Position numbers and translations under genes: made by a program. Below the pieces are notes generated by a model that did no database searches, was not told where the DNA came from, and saw only the letters and a program-made list of their open reading frames with translations. A stretch of DNA of 8,672 nt from an uncultured Maritalea sp. (GTDB lineage Bacteria; Pseudomonadota; Alphaproteobacteria; Rhizobiales; Devosiaceae), in assembly GCA_913055925.1 (NCBI GenBank), contig CAJXLH010000105.1:1-8672 (forward strand). The letters are read 5' to 3'. Below, piece by piece: positions 1 through 6,017 of the stretch (position 1 is its first letter; each line of letters starts with the position of its first letter).

Positions 1-79
1 AAATCCTTTCAAAGCTTCAAATGCGAGGTTCAAATTTGTCATCGAACCGGCTTGGTCGATAACGGGTTCTTTAACTCAA
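1..79 (-). promoter_or_regulatory. atpB-downstream spacer with likely ribosome binding site of atpE
   Basis: After the atpB stop codon the minus strand runs without a clear gene to the window edge. It ends in AAAGGA (complement of 4-9), a good Shine-Dalgarno sequence placed so that a start codon would fall just outside the window. In alphaproteobacteria atpE (subunit c) normally follows atpB, so this is probably its leader; that is inference. An ATG at 42 opens a frame reading MTNLNLAFEALKGF to the edge, but it has no ribosome binding site and does not resemble subunit c. Confidence 0.5.
31..52 (+). repeat. 22-base direct repeat, copy A
   Basis: This stretch in the atpB downstream spacer is repeated at 6540-6561 in the same orientation with one mismatch (position 48, C versus G). 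It begins CAAATTTGTCATCGAAC. The two copies are in unrelated contexts. Confidence 0.6.
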
Positions 80-847
80 CTAGTGCGATGGGTGGATCGC
101 ATCGTTGAGATACATGGAGGTCAAAACCGCAAACACATATGCTTGCAAAGCAGAGACCAAAAACTCCAGCGCTGTTAGCGCAACGGTCATTGAGAATGGA
201 AGAATTGCGCCCATCCAGCCTACAAAACCGAAAGAAGAAAGTGTCACGATGAAGCCAGCAAACACTTTAAGTGTAATGTGGCCCGCCAACATGTTCGCAA
301 ACAAACGAACTGAAAGGCTGATCGGACGAGAGAGGAATGAAACAACCTCAATTGGAATAACGATTGGCAAAACGTAGCCAGGTACGCCCGCTGGTACGAA
401 GAGCTTCAAAAATCCCAAACCGTTTTTCATGAAACCGTAGACCAAGACAACAGTGATCACGAGCATCGCCAAAGCAAATGTCACGATGATGTGAGATGTA
501 ACGGTGAAGAAGAACGGCACCATGCCAAATAGGTTCGCCACTAGGATGAACATGAAGAGTGAGAACACAAATGGGAAGAACTTCATGCCTTCCGTGCCAG
601 CGGCACTTCTCACCATATTGGCGACAAATTCATACATCATTTCCGAAAGCAACTGCAGTCGACCTGGCACCAAACCTCGACCTGAAGTTGATAGGATCAA
701 AAATGCAGAGATCGTGAGAACAGTAACGACCATGAACAAAGAAGAGTTCGTGAACGCAATCTCAAGACCGCCAGAAGCTTCTTCGCCAGAGCCACCGATC
801 GAAAAGATATCTTTGATCTTAAACTGGGAAATTGGATCGTTTGCCAC
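80..847 (-). CDS. atpB: F0F1 ATP synthase subunit a
   Basis: Subunit a forms the two proton half-channels beside the c-ring in the inner membrane F0 sector. The protein is 255 aa, normal for the family, and strongly hydrophobic with five or six membrane segments. The diagnostic fourth-helix segment SRPISLSVRLFANMLAGH holds the essential arginine (about residue 181), and the C-terminal helix has the conserved LQAYVFAVLTSMYLNDAIH. I chose GTG at 847, giving (M)ANDPISQF, because AGAGG lies 6 bases before it and rhizobial AtpB proteins begin MANDPI-QF. The TTG at 853 touches the same Shine-Dalgarno and would add two residues. Only 9 bases separate it from the atpI stop, and the ribosome binding site overlaps that stop, so translation is probably coupled. 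Residues about 12-28 contain a Gly/Ser/Glu-rich stretch (GGSGEEASGG) before the first helix, somewhat longer than in the relatives I recall. Confidence 0.98.
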   Translation of the reverse strand: MANDPISQFKIKDIFSIGGSGEEASGGLEIAFTNSSLFMVVTVLTISAFLILSTSGRGLVPGRLQLLSEMMYEFVANMVRSAAGTEGMKFFPFVFSLFMFILVANLFGMVPFFFTVTSHIIVTFALAMLVITVVLVYGFMKNGLGFLKLFVPAGVPGYVLPIVIPIEVVSFLSRPISLSVRLFANMLAGHITLKVFAGFIVTLSSFGFVGWMGAILPFSMTVALTALEFLVSALQAYVFAVLTSMYLNDAIHPSH

Positions 848-856
848 GCTCAACCT

Positions 857-1261
857 CTAATTTTTCGAACCGTCGTCATCTTCAACGTCCGGCCCTAAAT
901 CCATATCAGGTGTAATTTCAACCGAAGCATTCATATCAGCAGCGCTGCGCACTACGTTTAAAACACCGGCGGCAAAACCCACCAACACCATTACCAACAT
1001 GATCCAAGGCGACGTGCCAAAAATCATATCGGCAAAATAGCCGATCCCTGTTCCGACGATGATTGCGGCGATAAATTCAGTGCCCAATCGCACCGCCCGC
1101 GCATGTCCCGTCAGATGGGACGCCGGTTTGGTTTCTACTTCGAGCCCCGCATCTTTGCGTGCTAGAGAAATCTTCTCCTGCAGCTGGCGGCTTTCTTCGG
1201 TTTTAAAACCATCCGACTTGGATGTTTTTACTGTCGTGTTGTGATTTTCAGAATTTGGCAC
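857..1261 (-). CDS. atpI: AtpI/AtpZ-family F0 assembly protein
   Basis: A small membrane protein of 134 aa encoded first in the F0 operon. Members of the AtpI/AtpZ family are thought to help c-ring assembly and possibly Mg2+ or Ca2+ handling; they are not part of the finished enzyme. The sequence shows a charged cytoplasmic N-terminus (1-55), two membrane segments (about 60-79 and 85-104) joined by a short loop, FGTSPW, and an acidic tail ending DVEDDDGSKN. This two-helix hairpin with GTEFIAAIIVGTGIGYFAD is typical of the alphaproteobacterial form. The start is GTG with GGGGG 9 bases upstream; a stop codon lies in frame just beyond, but a later start cannot be excluded because the N-terminus is poorly conserved. 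It is followed closely by atpB and preceded by a strong promoter. Confidence 0.9.
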   Translation of the reverse strand: MPNSENHNTTVKTSKSDGFKTEESRQLQEKISLARKDAGLEVETKPASHLTGHARAVRLGTEFIAAIIVGTGIGYFADMIFGTSPWIMLVMVLVGFAAGVLNVVRSAADMNASVEITPDMDLGPDVEDDDGSKN

Positions 1262-1325
1262 TGCCTGAAACCCCCAAAATCAGCCCATAACTCGACGGCA
1301 ATTGCACCCTCAAAAGTTGGGCGCA

Positions 1326-1354
1326 ACATAGTTTGGCTCCATTTCAGTGTCAAG
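1326..1354 (-). promoter_or_regulatory. Housekeeping promoter of the atpI-atpB operon
   Basis: On the minus strand CTTGAC (1354-1349) and CTATGT (1331-1326) are separated by exactly 17 bases. This matches the rhizobial/alphaproteobacterial sigma70 consensus CTTGAC-N17-CTATAT in 11 of 12 positions. It is about 65 bases before the atpI start and points toward it, giving a 5' leader of roughly 55-60 bases. The rest of the 295-base divergent spacer (1262-1556) contains an AT-rich palindrome and an operator-like site, listed separately, and no gene that I can support. Confidence 0.7.
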
Positions 1355-1458
1355 CGAATCTGTGGATAGGCATGGAATTCGAAAAAGCGTGTTAAAACAA
1401 TCGGTTATGTCGGTATGATTTTGGCTGTTGCCGGAAAGTATGACCCTGGAAAATCTCA

Positions 1459-1473
1459 AATTTTGACAAAATT
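1459..1473. repeat. 15-base AT-rich palindrome in the divergent spacer
   Basis: AATTTTG-A-CAAAATT is a perfect 7-base inverted repeat around one central base. It lies between the atpI promoter and the acetyltransferase gene. It contains TTGACA on the plus strand, but no convincing -10 box follows at 16-18 bases, so I do not call a promoter. It could be a protein binding site or simply AT-rich sequence. Confidence 0.35.
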
Positions 1474-1511
1474 GGGATTCGCAACGAAAGAGTTCCAATA
1501 TCTAGTGAATT

Positions 1512-1529
1512 GTGTACAGATGTGTAGGA
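1512..1529. promoter_or_regulatory. Operator-like site before the acetyltransferase gene
   Basis: The 18 bases have the form TGTACA-GATG-TGTA. They match 14 of 18 positions of the best inverted repeat before the TetR-family gene (2327-2344). The shared stretch TTGTGTACAGA (1510-1520) also occurs word for word at 2303-2313. The right arm is degenerate (TGTAGGA for TGTACAA). It ends 28 bases before the acetyltransferase start codon, so binding there could block transcription or early elongation. That the TetR protein binds here is inference. Confidence 0.45.
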
Positions 1530-1556
1530 AACTAATTCGGGGGACGAGGCGGCATA

Positions 1557-1955
1557 TTGAGCGAAGTTGAGTTGATTTTGCGCGGTGAAGCGAGCAGCAA
1601 GGAAATGAACGCGCTGTTTCGCGACGCCTATCCAGAGCACGAAGATAGAGACTTCAATCGAACTCTTTCCCGATGTGACGCATATGTGGTTGCGCGGCGC
1701 GGAAGTGAGCTGGTGGGGTTTGCAAAAATCATAGGTGATGATGACCTTCATGCATTTCTGCTTGACCCTATTGTGCGCACTGATTTGCGCCGCAGAGGGA
1801 TTGGTCGTCAGCTTGTCGCTATCTGCGAGCAAGAAGCAGCTGCACTGGGCTACACATATCTTCATGTAGATTTCGAACCGCAAAATGAGGCATTTTACGC
1901 TGCTATTGGATTTCGCGGTTCGCTTGCTGGGATCAAAGGGCTTGCAGCTTCTTAG
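1557..1955 (+). CDS. GNAT-family N-acetyltransferase
   Basis: A predicted acetyl-CoA dependent N-acetyltransferase of 132 aa, a compact single-domain size for this family. Motif A, which binds the pyrophosphate of acetyl-CoA, is visible as VRTDLRRRGIGRQLV (R-x-x-G-x-G at residues 78-83), preceded by the beta strand LHAFLLDPIV. Motif B follows as VDFEPQNEAFYAAIGFRG (about 104-121), with the usual aromatic/GF ending. The start is TTG, supported by GAGG 7 bases upstream; no better ATG exists. The acceptor substrate cannot be told from the sequence. The gene is divergent from the ATP synthase operon and converges on the DUF1330 gene with an 11-base gap. An operator-like site lies upstream, suggesting shared control with the nearby TetR gene. 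Confidence 0.85.
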   Translation: MSEVELILRGEASSKEMNALFRDAYPEHEDRDFNRTLSRCDAYVVARRGSELVGFAKIIGDDDLHAFLLDPIVRTDLRRRGIGRQLVAICEQEAAALGYTYLHVDFEPQNEAFYAAIGFRGSLAGIKGLAAS

Positions 1956-1966
1956 GTGTGAAACAG

Positions 1967-2260
1967 TTAGGCTGGCGGTGCGTTATATGTCACGAGCGTC
2001 ATGTCGCAGGCTTCATCACGTAGCGGAATGATCGCTTGATATGCGTCTGAGTTGTACCAGTCAGTGATTGCCTCGCCATTCGGAAACTCGATAACCGCGA
2101 CGGAACTGTGGTCGCTTGCACCGGCAAGCGCGCCGTTGAACTTGCCGCGTTTTAGAACAGAGCCGCCTTTTGCAGCAATCGTTGGTCCTGCCGCATTCGC
2201 ATACTCACTAAACTTCTGATCGTCTTTAATTGAGACGGTCGCAACAACAAATGCACTCAT
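1967..2260 (-). CDS. DUF1330 domain protein
   Basis: A 97-aa protein that fills a whole DUF1330 domain, a dimeric alpha/beta-barrel (ferredoxin-like) fold related in shape to antibiotic monooxygenase-type domains. The enzyme activity of the family is not established. Visible family features are the N-terminal strand FVVATVSIKDDQKFSEYA, the central GGSVLKRG, the strand VAVIEFPNGEAITDWYNSDAYQ and the C-terminal LRDEACDMTLVTY. The start ATG has GGAG 8 bases upstream. It is divergent from the TetR-family gene and shares its control region, so it is the most likely target of that regulator; TetR proteins often control the gene next to them in the opposite direction. Confidence 0.92.
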   Translation of the reverse strand: MSAFVVATVSIKDDQKFSEYANAAGPTIAAKGGSVLKRGKFNGALAGASDHSSVAVIEFPNGEAITDWYNSDAYQAIIPLRDEACDMTLVTYNAPPA

Positions 2261-2293
2261 CTTTTATCTCCATTGAGTTTGTTTGATGCTTGT

Positions 2294-2321
2294 TTTATAC
2301 ACTTGTGTACAGAAATATCAA
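2294..2321 (-). promoter_or_regulatory. Promoter of the DUF1330 gene
   Basis: On the minus strand TTGATA (2321-2316), a 16-base spacer and TATAAA (2299-2294) give a good sigma70-like promoter, each box differing from the consensus at one position. It lies 33 bases before the DUF1330 start codon. The inverted repeat at 2295-2312 overlaps the -10 box and most of the spacer, an arrangement expected for repression by steric block. Confidence 0.6.
2295..2312. promoter_or_regulatory. Putative TetR operator 1 (over the DUF1330 promoter)
   Basis: The sequence TTATACA-CTTG-TGTACAG has imperfect 7-base inverted arms around a 4-base centre and matches operator 2 at 14 of 18 positions. It sits on the -10 region of the divergent DUF1330 promoter. 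A repressor bound here would shut off that gene. Confidence 0.5.
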
Positions 2322-2326
2322 TTATT

Positions 2327-2344
2327 TTGTACATATGTGTACAA
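2327..2344. promoter_or_regulatory. Putative TetR operator 2 (before the TetR gene)
   Basis: TTGTACA-TATG-TGTACAA is a perfect 7-base inverted repeat around four bases, the size and form expected for a TetR dimer site. It ends 10 bases before the regulator's ATG and almost touches its Shine-Dalgarno (GAGG, 2347-2350), suggesting autoregulation. Its centre is 32 bases from that of operator 1, about three turns of DNA, which puts both sites on the same face of the helix. Confidence 0.6.
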
Positions 2345-2354
2345 TTGAGGTGTG

Positions 2355-2963
2355 ATGGGACGACCAACAGCATTCGATCGCGAGCAGGCGATCGACGATA
2401 TTATGAACATCATGTGGGATGAGGGCTATGAAGCTTCGTCGGTGAAGGCGATTAGCGAAAAGCTCGGCATAACGCGCTCAAGTTTCTACAATGCATTTGG
2501 TTCTCGCGAAGAACTCTTCAAAGAGGTGTTGATGCACTATGCCGAGCAATCGCCGGACTATGCGCTTGCTTTGGCGACACCGCCGATCGATGTGAAGTTG
2601 CTGTTCACTCTTGTGTTCCGAGAGGCATGCGCAGCGCGCGCGTCGGACAAGGACGGACGAGGATGTCTCGGCATTAACTCAGTAACTGAATTGTGCAATC
2701 GGGACGAAAAACTCACGCCATTGCTTGAGGAGTTGATCTTGGGCAACATCAAGCGCATCGAAACAATTTTGACCTGGGGCGTTGAATCAAAAGAATTGCC
2801 GCGATCTCTCGATACGCATGGGACAGCTCTTTCGCTGAAGGCGCTTTTGGTTGGTCTAAATGTCATGTGCAAAGCGGTTCGGGAAGAAGAAGAACTTTGG
2901 CTCGCAGCCAAGACAACGCTTTCAGCGCTCGATATGTTTGAGGAACCACCGGCTAATTCCTAA
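2355..2963 (+). CDS. TetR/AcrR-family transcriptional regulator
   Basis: A one-component repressor-like protein of 202 aa, normal for the family. The N-terminal DNA-binding domain begins MGRPTAFDREQAIDDIM and contains the helix-turn-helix at about residues 28-51 (SSVKAISEKLGITRSSFYNAFG), with the family signature S-FY-F-S-E-LF. The C-terminal helical domain (about 60-202) would bind the inducer; it contains GCLGINSVTEL, a feature of the branch of TetR proteins that often sits beside small redox or detoxification genes. I prefer ATG 2355 over the in-frame GTG 2352, since GAGG is 4 bases from ATG but only 1 base from GTG. It is divergent from the DUF1330 gene and shares two operators with it. 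The ligand is unknown. The gene downstream is 69 bases away and may or may not be cotranscribed. Confidence 0.95.
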   Translation: MGRPTAFDREQAIDDIMNIMWDEGYEASSVKAISEKLGITRSSFYNAFGSREELFKEVLMHYAEQSPDYALALATPPIDVKLLFTLVFREACAARASDKDGRGCLGINSVTELCNRDEKLTPLLEELILGNIKRIETILTWGVESKELPRSLDTHGTALSLKALLVGLNVMCKAVREEEELWLAAKTTLSALDMFEEPPANS

Positions 2964-3032
2964 GACAGAGCACTTGCCAACAATCACGAACCATCACATA
3001 AATCACTCGACTTAATTTGAGGGGCGAAACAA

Positions 3033-4019
3033 ATGCTGCGTTGGGGAATTCTAGGAACTGCAAAAATTGCGCGTGAACGGTTGGTGCCTGCCATCCATGC
3101 GGCCAACAACGGCACGTTGATGGGTATTGCAAGCCGCAGCCAGGAAAGCGCAGACGCTTTTGCGAAGACCCAGGGTATTCCGTTGGCCTTTTCGTCATAC
3201 GACGACTTATTGGCGAGCGACGAAATTAACGCTGTTTATATCCCAACACCAACTTCAACTCATATTGAATGGAGCAAGAAGGCGCTTGAAGCTGGCAAGC
3301 ACGTGCTTTGTGAAAAGCCAATTGCTTTGCACGCCAAACAAATTGACGATGTCATTGCTGCGCGAGACGCAAGCGGCAAGGTCGCCGCAGAAGCCTTTAT
3401 GGTGACCTACCATCCACAATGGTTGAAAGTTCGAGAACTTATTGAAGGCGGTGCCATTGGTAAGCTTAAGCATATCCAAGGCAGCTTCGCCTACTTCAAC
3501 CGTGATCCAAACAACATGCGTAACAAGCCCGAACTAGGCGGGGGCGGGCTGCTTGATATCGGTGTGTATCCTACCGTGACGTCGCGCTTTGTCACGGGGC
3601 AGGAGCCAAACAAAGCCTTCGCATCTGTAGAGCGAGACCCTGAATTTGGAACAGATATCTTCGCAAACTGCACGCTGCGGTTCGATGGTTTTGACGCCAG
3701 CTTTTATGTCAGCACGCAGCTCGCCGCACGCCAATCAATGGTCTTCCATGGCGATGAAGGTTTCATCGAAGTCAACGCGCCGTTTAATGCGGAAGTGTTT
3801 GACGCAGTGACGGTGACTTTGTCGAACCAAGGCCACAGCGGCAGTCAAAGCTTCACTTTCAACGGCAATATGCAATACACGCTTCAGGTTGAAGCCTTCG
3901 GTCGCGCCGTTGAAGGGGAAGAGGTGGAGCTTTTCACACTGGAGCAATCCGTCGCCAATCAAAAAGCAATCGATGCGCTCTTTGCATCCGGTGAAAGTGG
4001 CGATTGGGCGGCTGTTTAG
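3033..4019 (+). CDS. Gfo/Idh/MocA-family NAD(P)-dependent oxidoreductase
   Basis: A 328-aa cytoplasmic dehydrogenase of the glucose-fructose oxidoreductase/inositol dehydrogenase/MocA family, which oxidises or reduces sugars, inositols or related compounds. The N-terminal Rossmann domain has the dinucleotide motif GILGTAKIA (5-13). It is followed by YIPTPTSTH (69-77) and the family motif CEKP (93-96), whose Lys95 is the expected catalytic lysine. The C-terminal substrate domain shows EAFMVTYHPQW (120-130) and GGGGLLDIGVYP (169-180), with Asp175 and Tyr179 near the active site. The sequence is nearest to the dihydrodiol/xylose dehydrogenase-like branch by its GGGxLLDIGxYP segment, but the substrate cannot be fixed. 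ATG is preceded by GAGGGG 8 bases upstream. The gene converges on the transporter operon, so it is not part of that transcript. A metabolic link with it is possible but unproven. Confidence 0.95.
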   Translation: MLRWGILGTAKIARERLVPAIHAANNGTLMGIASRSQESADAFAKTQGIPLAFSSYDDLLASDEINAVYIPTPTSTHIEWSKKALEAGKHVLCEKPIALHAKQIDDVIAARDASGKVAAEAFMVTYHPQWLKVRELIEGGAIGKLKHIQGSFAYFNRDPNNMRNKPELGGGGLLDIGVYPTVTSRFVTGQEPNKAFASVERDPEFGTDIFANCTLRFDGFDASFYVSTQLAARQSMVFHGDEGFIEVNAPFNAEVFDAVTVTLSNQGHSGSQSFTFNGNMQYTLQVEAFGRAVEGEEVELFTLEQSVANQKAIDALFASGESGDWAAV

Positions 4020-4020
4020 T

Positions 4021-4048
4021 AAAGGGCTGGCGCACGCGCCAACCCTTT
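4021..4048. terminator. Shared hairpin terminator between convergent genes
   Basis: AAAGGGCTGGCG and CGCCAACCCTTT pair over 12 positions with one mismatch, around a CACG loop. The hairpin starts 1 base after the oxidoreductase stop and ends 4 bases before the ABC ATPase stop. The flanking A and T runs are only three bases long, so termination in either direction would be of moderate strength. Its place between two convergent stop codons makes a bidirectional terminator the best reading. Confidence 0.6.
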
Positions 4049-4052
4049 GCGG

Positions 4053-4802
4053 CTATACGCCCGTAATCATCGATACGATTTCGTTCTTATCAGTATTCGC
4101 GGTTTCGCGGACACCAATTTGTTGGCCGCGGCGCAACACACAAATGCGGTCTGACAAGCGAAACACTTGATCAAGGCTGTGCGAGATAATCAAAACAGCA
4201 AGATTTCGTTCTTTTAGCGAAGCAACGATTTCCTCAACCTTTGCCGTTTCAGCAACGCCAAGGGCAGCTGTTGGCTCGTCAAGAAGAACAAGCTTTGTCG
4301 CCCAATGGGTTGCGCGCGCTATCGCGACGCCCTGTCTTTGGCCACCGGACAAGTTGCGAATAGTGGCGTTTGCTGAAGGGATACGCACGTCCAACTCTTT
4401 AACAAGTTGTGCGGTTTCATCACGCATTGCTTTTCGGTCCAGCATGCCGAGTGGCCCTTTGGTCTTTTCGCGACCAAGGAACATGTTCATATAAACAGAC
4501 TGCTCGTCTGCAAGCGCTAAGTCCTGATAAACGACCTCAATTCCAGCTTCGCGCGCTTCAGTCGCATCTCGAAACGAGGCTTCTTTGCCATCGAAAGAGA
4601 TCGAACCAGACGTCGGTGTGTAAACGCCAGATATGATTTTAATCAGCGTCGACTTACCCGCGCCGTTGTCTCCAACAAGCGCGACGATTTCGCCCGCCTT
4701 TAGTTCGAGTGAAAAGTCTTCAATGGCCACCACGCCGCCGAACGATTTGTGGATGTTTTGAAGGCGCAGCACTTCGGTTGATGTTGGTTTGTCGAGCATC
4801 AT
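4053..4802 (-). CDS. Sugar-type ABC transporter ATP-binding protein (single domain)
   Basis: The ATPase subunit that drives import by the transporter encoded upstream. At 249 aa it has one nucleotide-binding domain, not the two fused domains (about 500 aa) of RbsA/XylG-type proteins; it resembles the short FrcA-type ATPases of rhizobia and probably works as a homodimer. Motifs are complete: Walker A GDNGAGKST (44-52), Q-loop VYQD (Gln93), signature LSGGQRQ (151-157), Walker B LVLLDEP (171-177) and the switch His208 in IISHSL. It is the last gene of the operon. Its ATGATG start follows directly on the stop codon of the PLP enzyme gene, and GAGG inside the end of that gene serves as ribosome binding site. 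The second ATG (4799), 6 bases from it, may be the one used. Confidence 0.95.
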   Translation of the reverse strand: MMLDKPTSTEVLRLQNIHKSFGGVVAIEDFSLELKAGEIVALVGDNGAGKSTLIKIISGVYTPTSGSISFDGKEASFRDATEAREAGIEVVYQDLALADEQSVYMNMFLGREKTKGPLGMLDRKAMRDETAQLVKELDVRIPSANATIRNLSGGQRQGVAIARATHWATKLVLLDEPTAALGVAETAKVEEIVASLKERNLAVLIISHSLDQVFRLSDRICVLRRGQQIGVRETANTDKNEIVSMITGV

Positions 4803-6008
4803 CTACCTCAAATCCGGCCAAGATTCGCTTTGACCAAAGATGTTTTCAATTGATTGGATTACTGGGTTGCCTGAAGCAATGCCTGAGATGCCTACGGTGT
4901 AACCGCGCTTTACAAAAGCTTGGCCGCGGAAACCAAACACAACGCTATCGCCAGACTTCGGCGCTTCGCCACCCGTGGCGTCGATCATGCCGTAGTAGTC
5001 AATCGCGGTGGTTGGCGGTATCTCAACGCTACGTAGCGCACCAGCATCCGAAGTCGGGGTCGCCGAAACGAACGCCTTCACATCATAGTCCGGGAAAACC
5101 GGGTCAATATAAAGACCGCCACCGAAGCAATATGCTTTATCTTCATGAAGGTGCGAGACCTCGCTGAGATAAACAACCGCTGGCAGTTCCGGCAAATCCT
5201 TGATGGCGTGCAATGGCGTTGTGCCGTGCAATGCATTGCCGGGTTCAACCTGCGTCGCGCCTGCATTGGCCAAAGCTTCTAAAACCACAGACGAAGTTGT
5301 GCCGGGCGCGTTGACTTCAATGTCGGTGTAACCCGCATCGTGTAGCGCGTTCGCAGCGTTCTCAAGCGTTGTGAGATTGTGTGTTGGAAGCACTTCATTG
5401 CTATCTTGATCGAACAAAAGAGCAGGGAATGTGGTAATGCCCGCAAAGCGCGCGCCGTCGAGCGCGTCAACCTGTTTGGCAAACTCAACGATTTCCGATG
5501 CGATAATGCCACCTTCATGTCCCTTATAGAATGTGTCGCCATCTGCCTTGATGCGAACGAGTAAGTCTTGAACGCGTCCCGCTTTCTTCGCCGCTGTCGC
5601 TGCTTCTTTGGCCTTTTCGAGGCTAAAGACTGTCCAATAATCTGGCTTGATGTAGCCAGCGACGAGATCCGCTTCAAAACGTGGAACCTGCACAAGGTGT
5701 CCGACATGGCCAACAGGCAAACCTGCTCGCGTTGTGGCGACAGCGCAGGCCACATCCACAGCAACGGATTTATCAACGCCACCCTTTACAGACGCTTTGC
5801 AAAACCCAGAGTTGCGGCCCACTTGTTTGGTCATCGCAAATATTTTGAGATTGAGCCGATCCGCTTCGGCGCGTAGTTTTTGCGCGTTCTGCTCCACAAC
5901 GTCCAGATCGATAATGTAGGCGTTGGGCGGGATTTTTCCCTCTTGGTGAAGCGCAATCGCTGCTTCGATGAGTTTGGGGTTACGTCGTCTAATGAGATCA
6001 AGAAACAT
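4803..6008 (-). CDS. yhfX: YhfX-like PLP-dependent enzyme (alanine racemase fold)
   Basis: A 401-aa protein of fold-type III PLP enzymes, close to Escherichia coli YhfX, whose exact reaction is not well established. The beginning MFLDLIRRRNPKLIEAAIALHQEGKIPPNAYIIDLD parallels YhfX. The expected PLP lysine is Lys61 in MTKQVGRN (59-66). Further shared segments are AVDVACAV (83-90), GLPVGHVGHLVQVP (96-109), ITTFPALL (191-198), NAPGTTS (233-239), EPGNALHGTTP (255-265), FGGGLY (295-300), IDYYG (336-340) and GFRGQAFVKRG (359-369), followed by VGISGI (372-377). Family relatives act as amino acid racemases or related PLP enzymes. Here the gene is inside a transporter operon, between permease and ATPase, with a 9-base gap upstream and none downstream; its ribosome binding site GAGG overlaps the permease stop. 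This points to a role in using the imported compound. The cytosolic reaction and substrate are inference. Confidence 0.9.
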   Translation of the reverse strand: MFLDLIRRRNPKLIEAAIALHQEGKIPPNAYIIDLDVVEQNAQKLRAEADRLNLKIFAMTKQVGRNSGFCKASVKGGVDKSVAVDVACAVATTRAGLPVGHVGHLVQVPRFEADLVAGYIKPDYWTVFSLEKAKEAATAAKKAGRVQDLLVRIKADGDTFYKGHEGGIIASEIVEFAKQVDALDGARFAGITTFPALLFDQDSNEVLPTHNLTTLENAANALHDAGYTDIEVNAPGTTSSVVLEALANAGATQVEPGNALHGTTPLHAIKDLPELPAVVYLSEVSHLHEDKAYCFGGGLYIDPVFPDYDVKAFVSATPTSDAGALRSVEIPPTTAIDYYGMIDATGGEAPKSGDSVVFGFRGQAFVKRGYTVGISGIASGNPVIQSIENIFGQSESWPDLR

Positions 6009-6017
6009 ATGATTTCC

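Noticed and set aside
1..42. ATG at 42 (minus strand) as the start of a small gene reading MTNLNLAFEALKGF to the edge
   Set aside because: There is no ribosome binding site before it, it does not look like ATP synthase subunit c, and AAAGGA at its end fits the ribosome binding site of the real next gene.
1463..1491. TTGACA at 1463-1468 as a -35 box for the acetyltransferase gene
   Set aside because: The hexamer 17 bases on is GAAAGA, and no better -10 box occurs at 16-18 bases; the TTGACA is part of a palindrome.
1392..1883. 163-codon open frame on the minus strand across the spacer and acetyltransferase gene
   Set aside because: Its product has no recognisable domain, and it lies antisense to a gene with clear GNAT motifs.
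5279..5782. 167-codon open frame on the minus strand inside the PLP enzyme gene
   Set aside because: It is an alternative frame of a gene whose own product is clearly YhfX-like; the shadow product is Arg/Ser-rich without domains.
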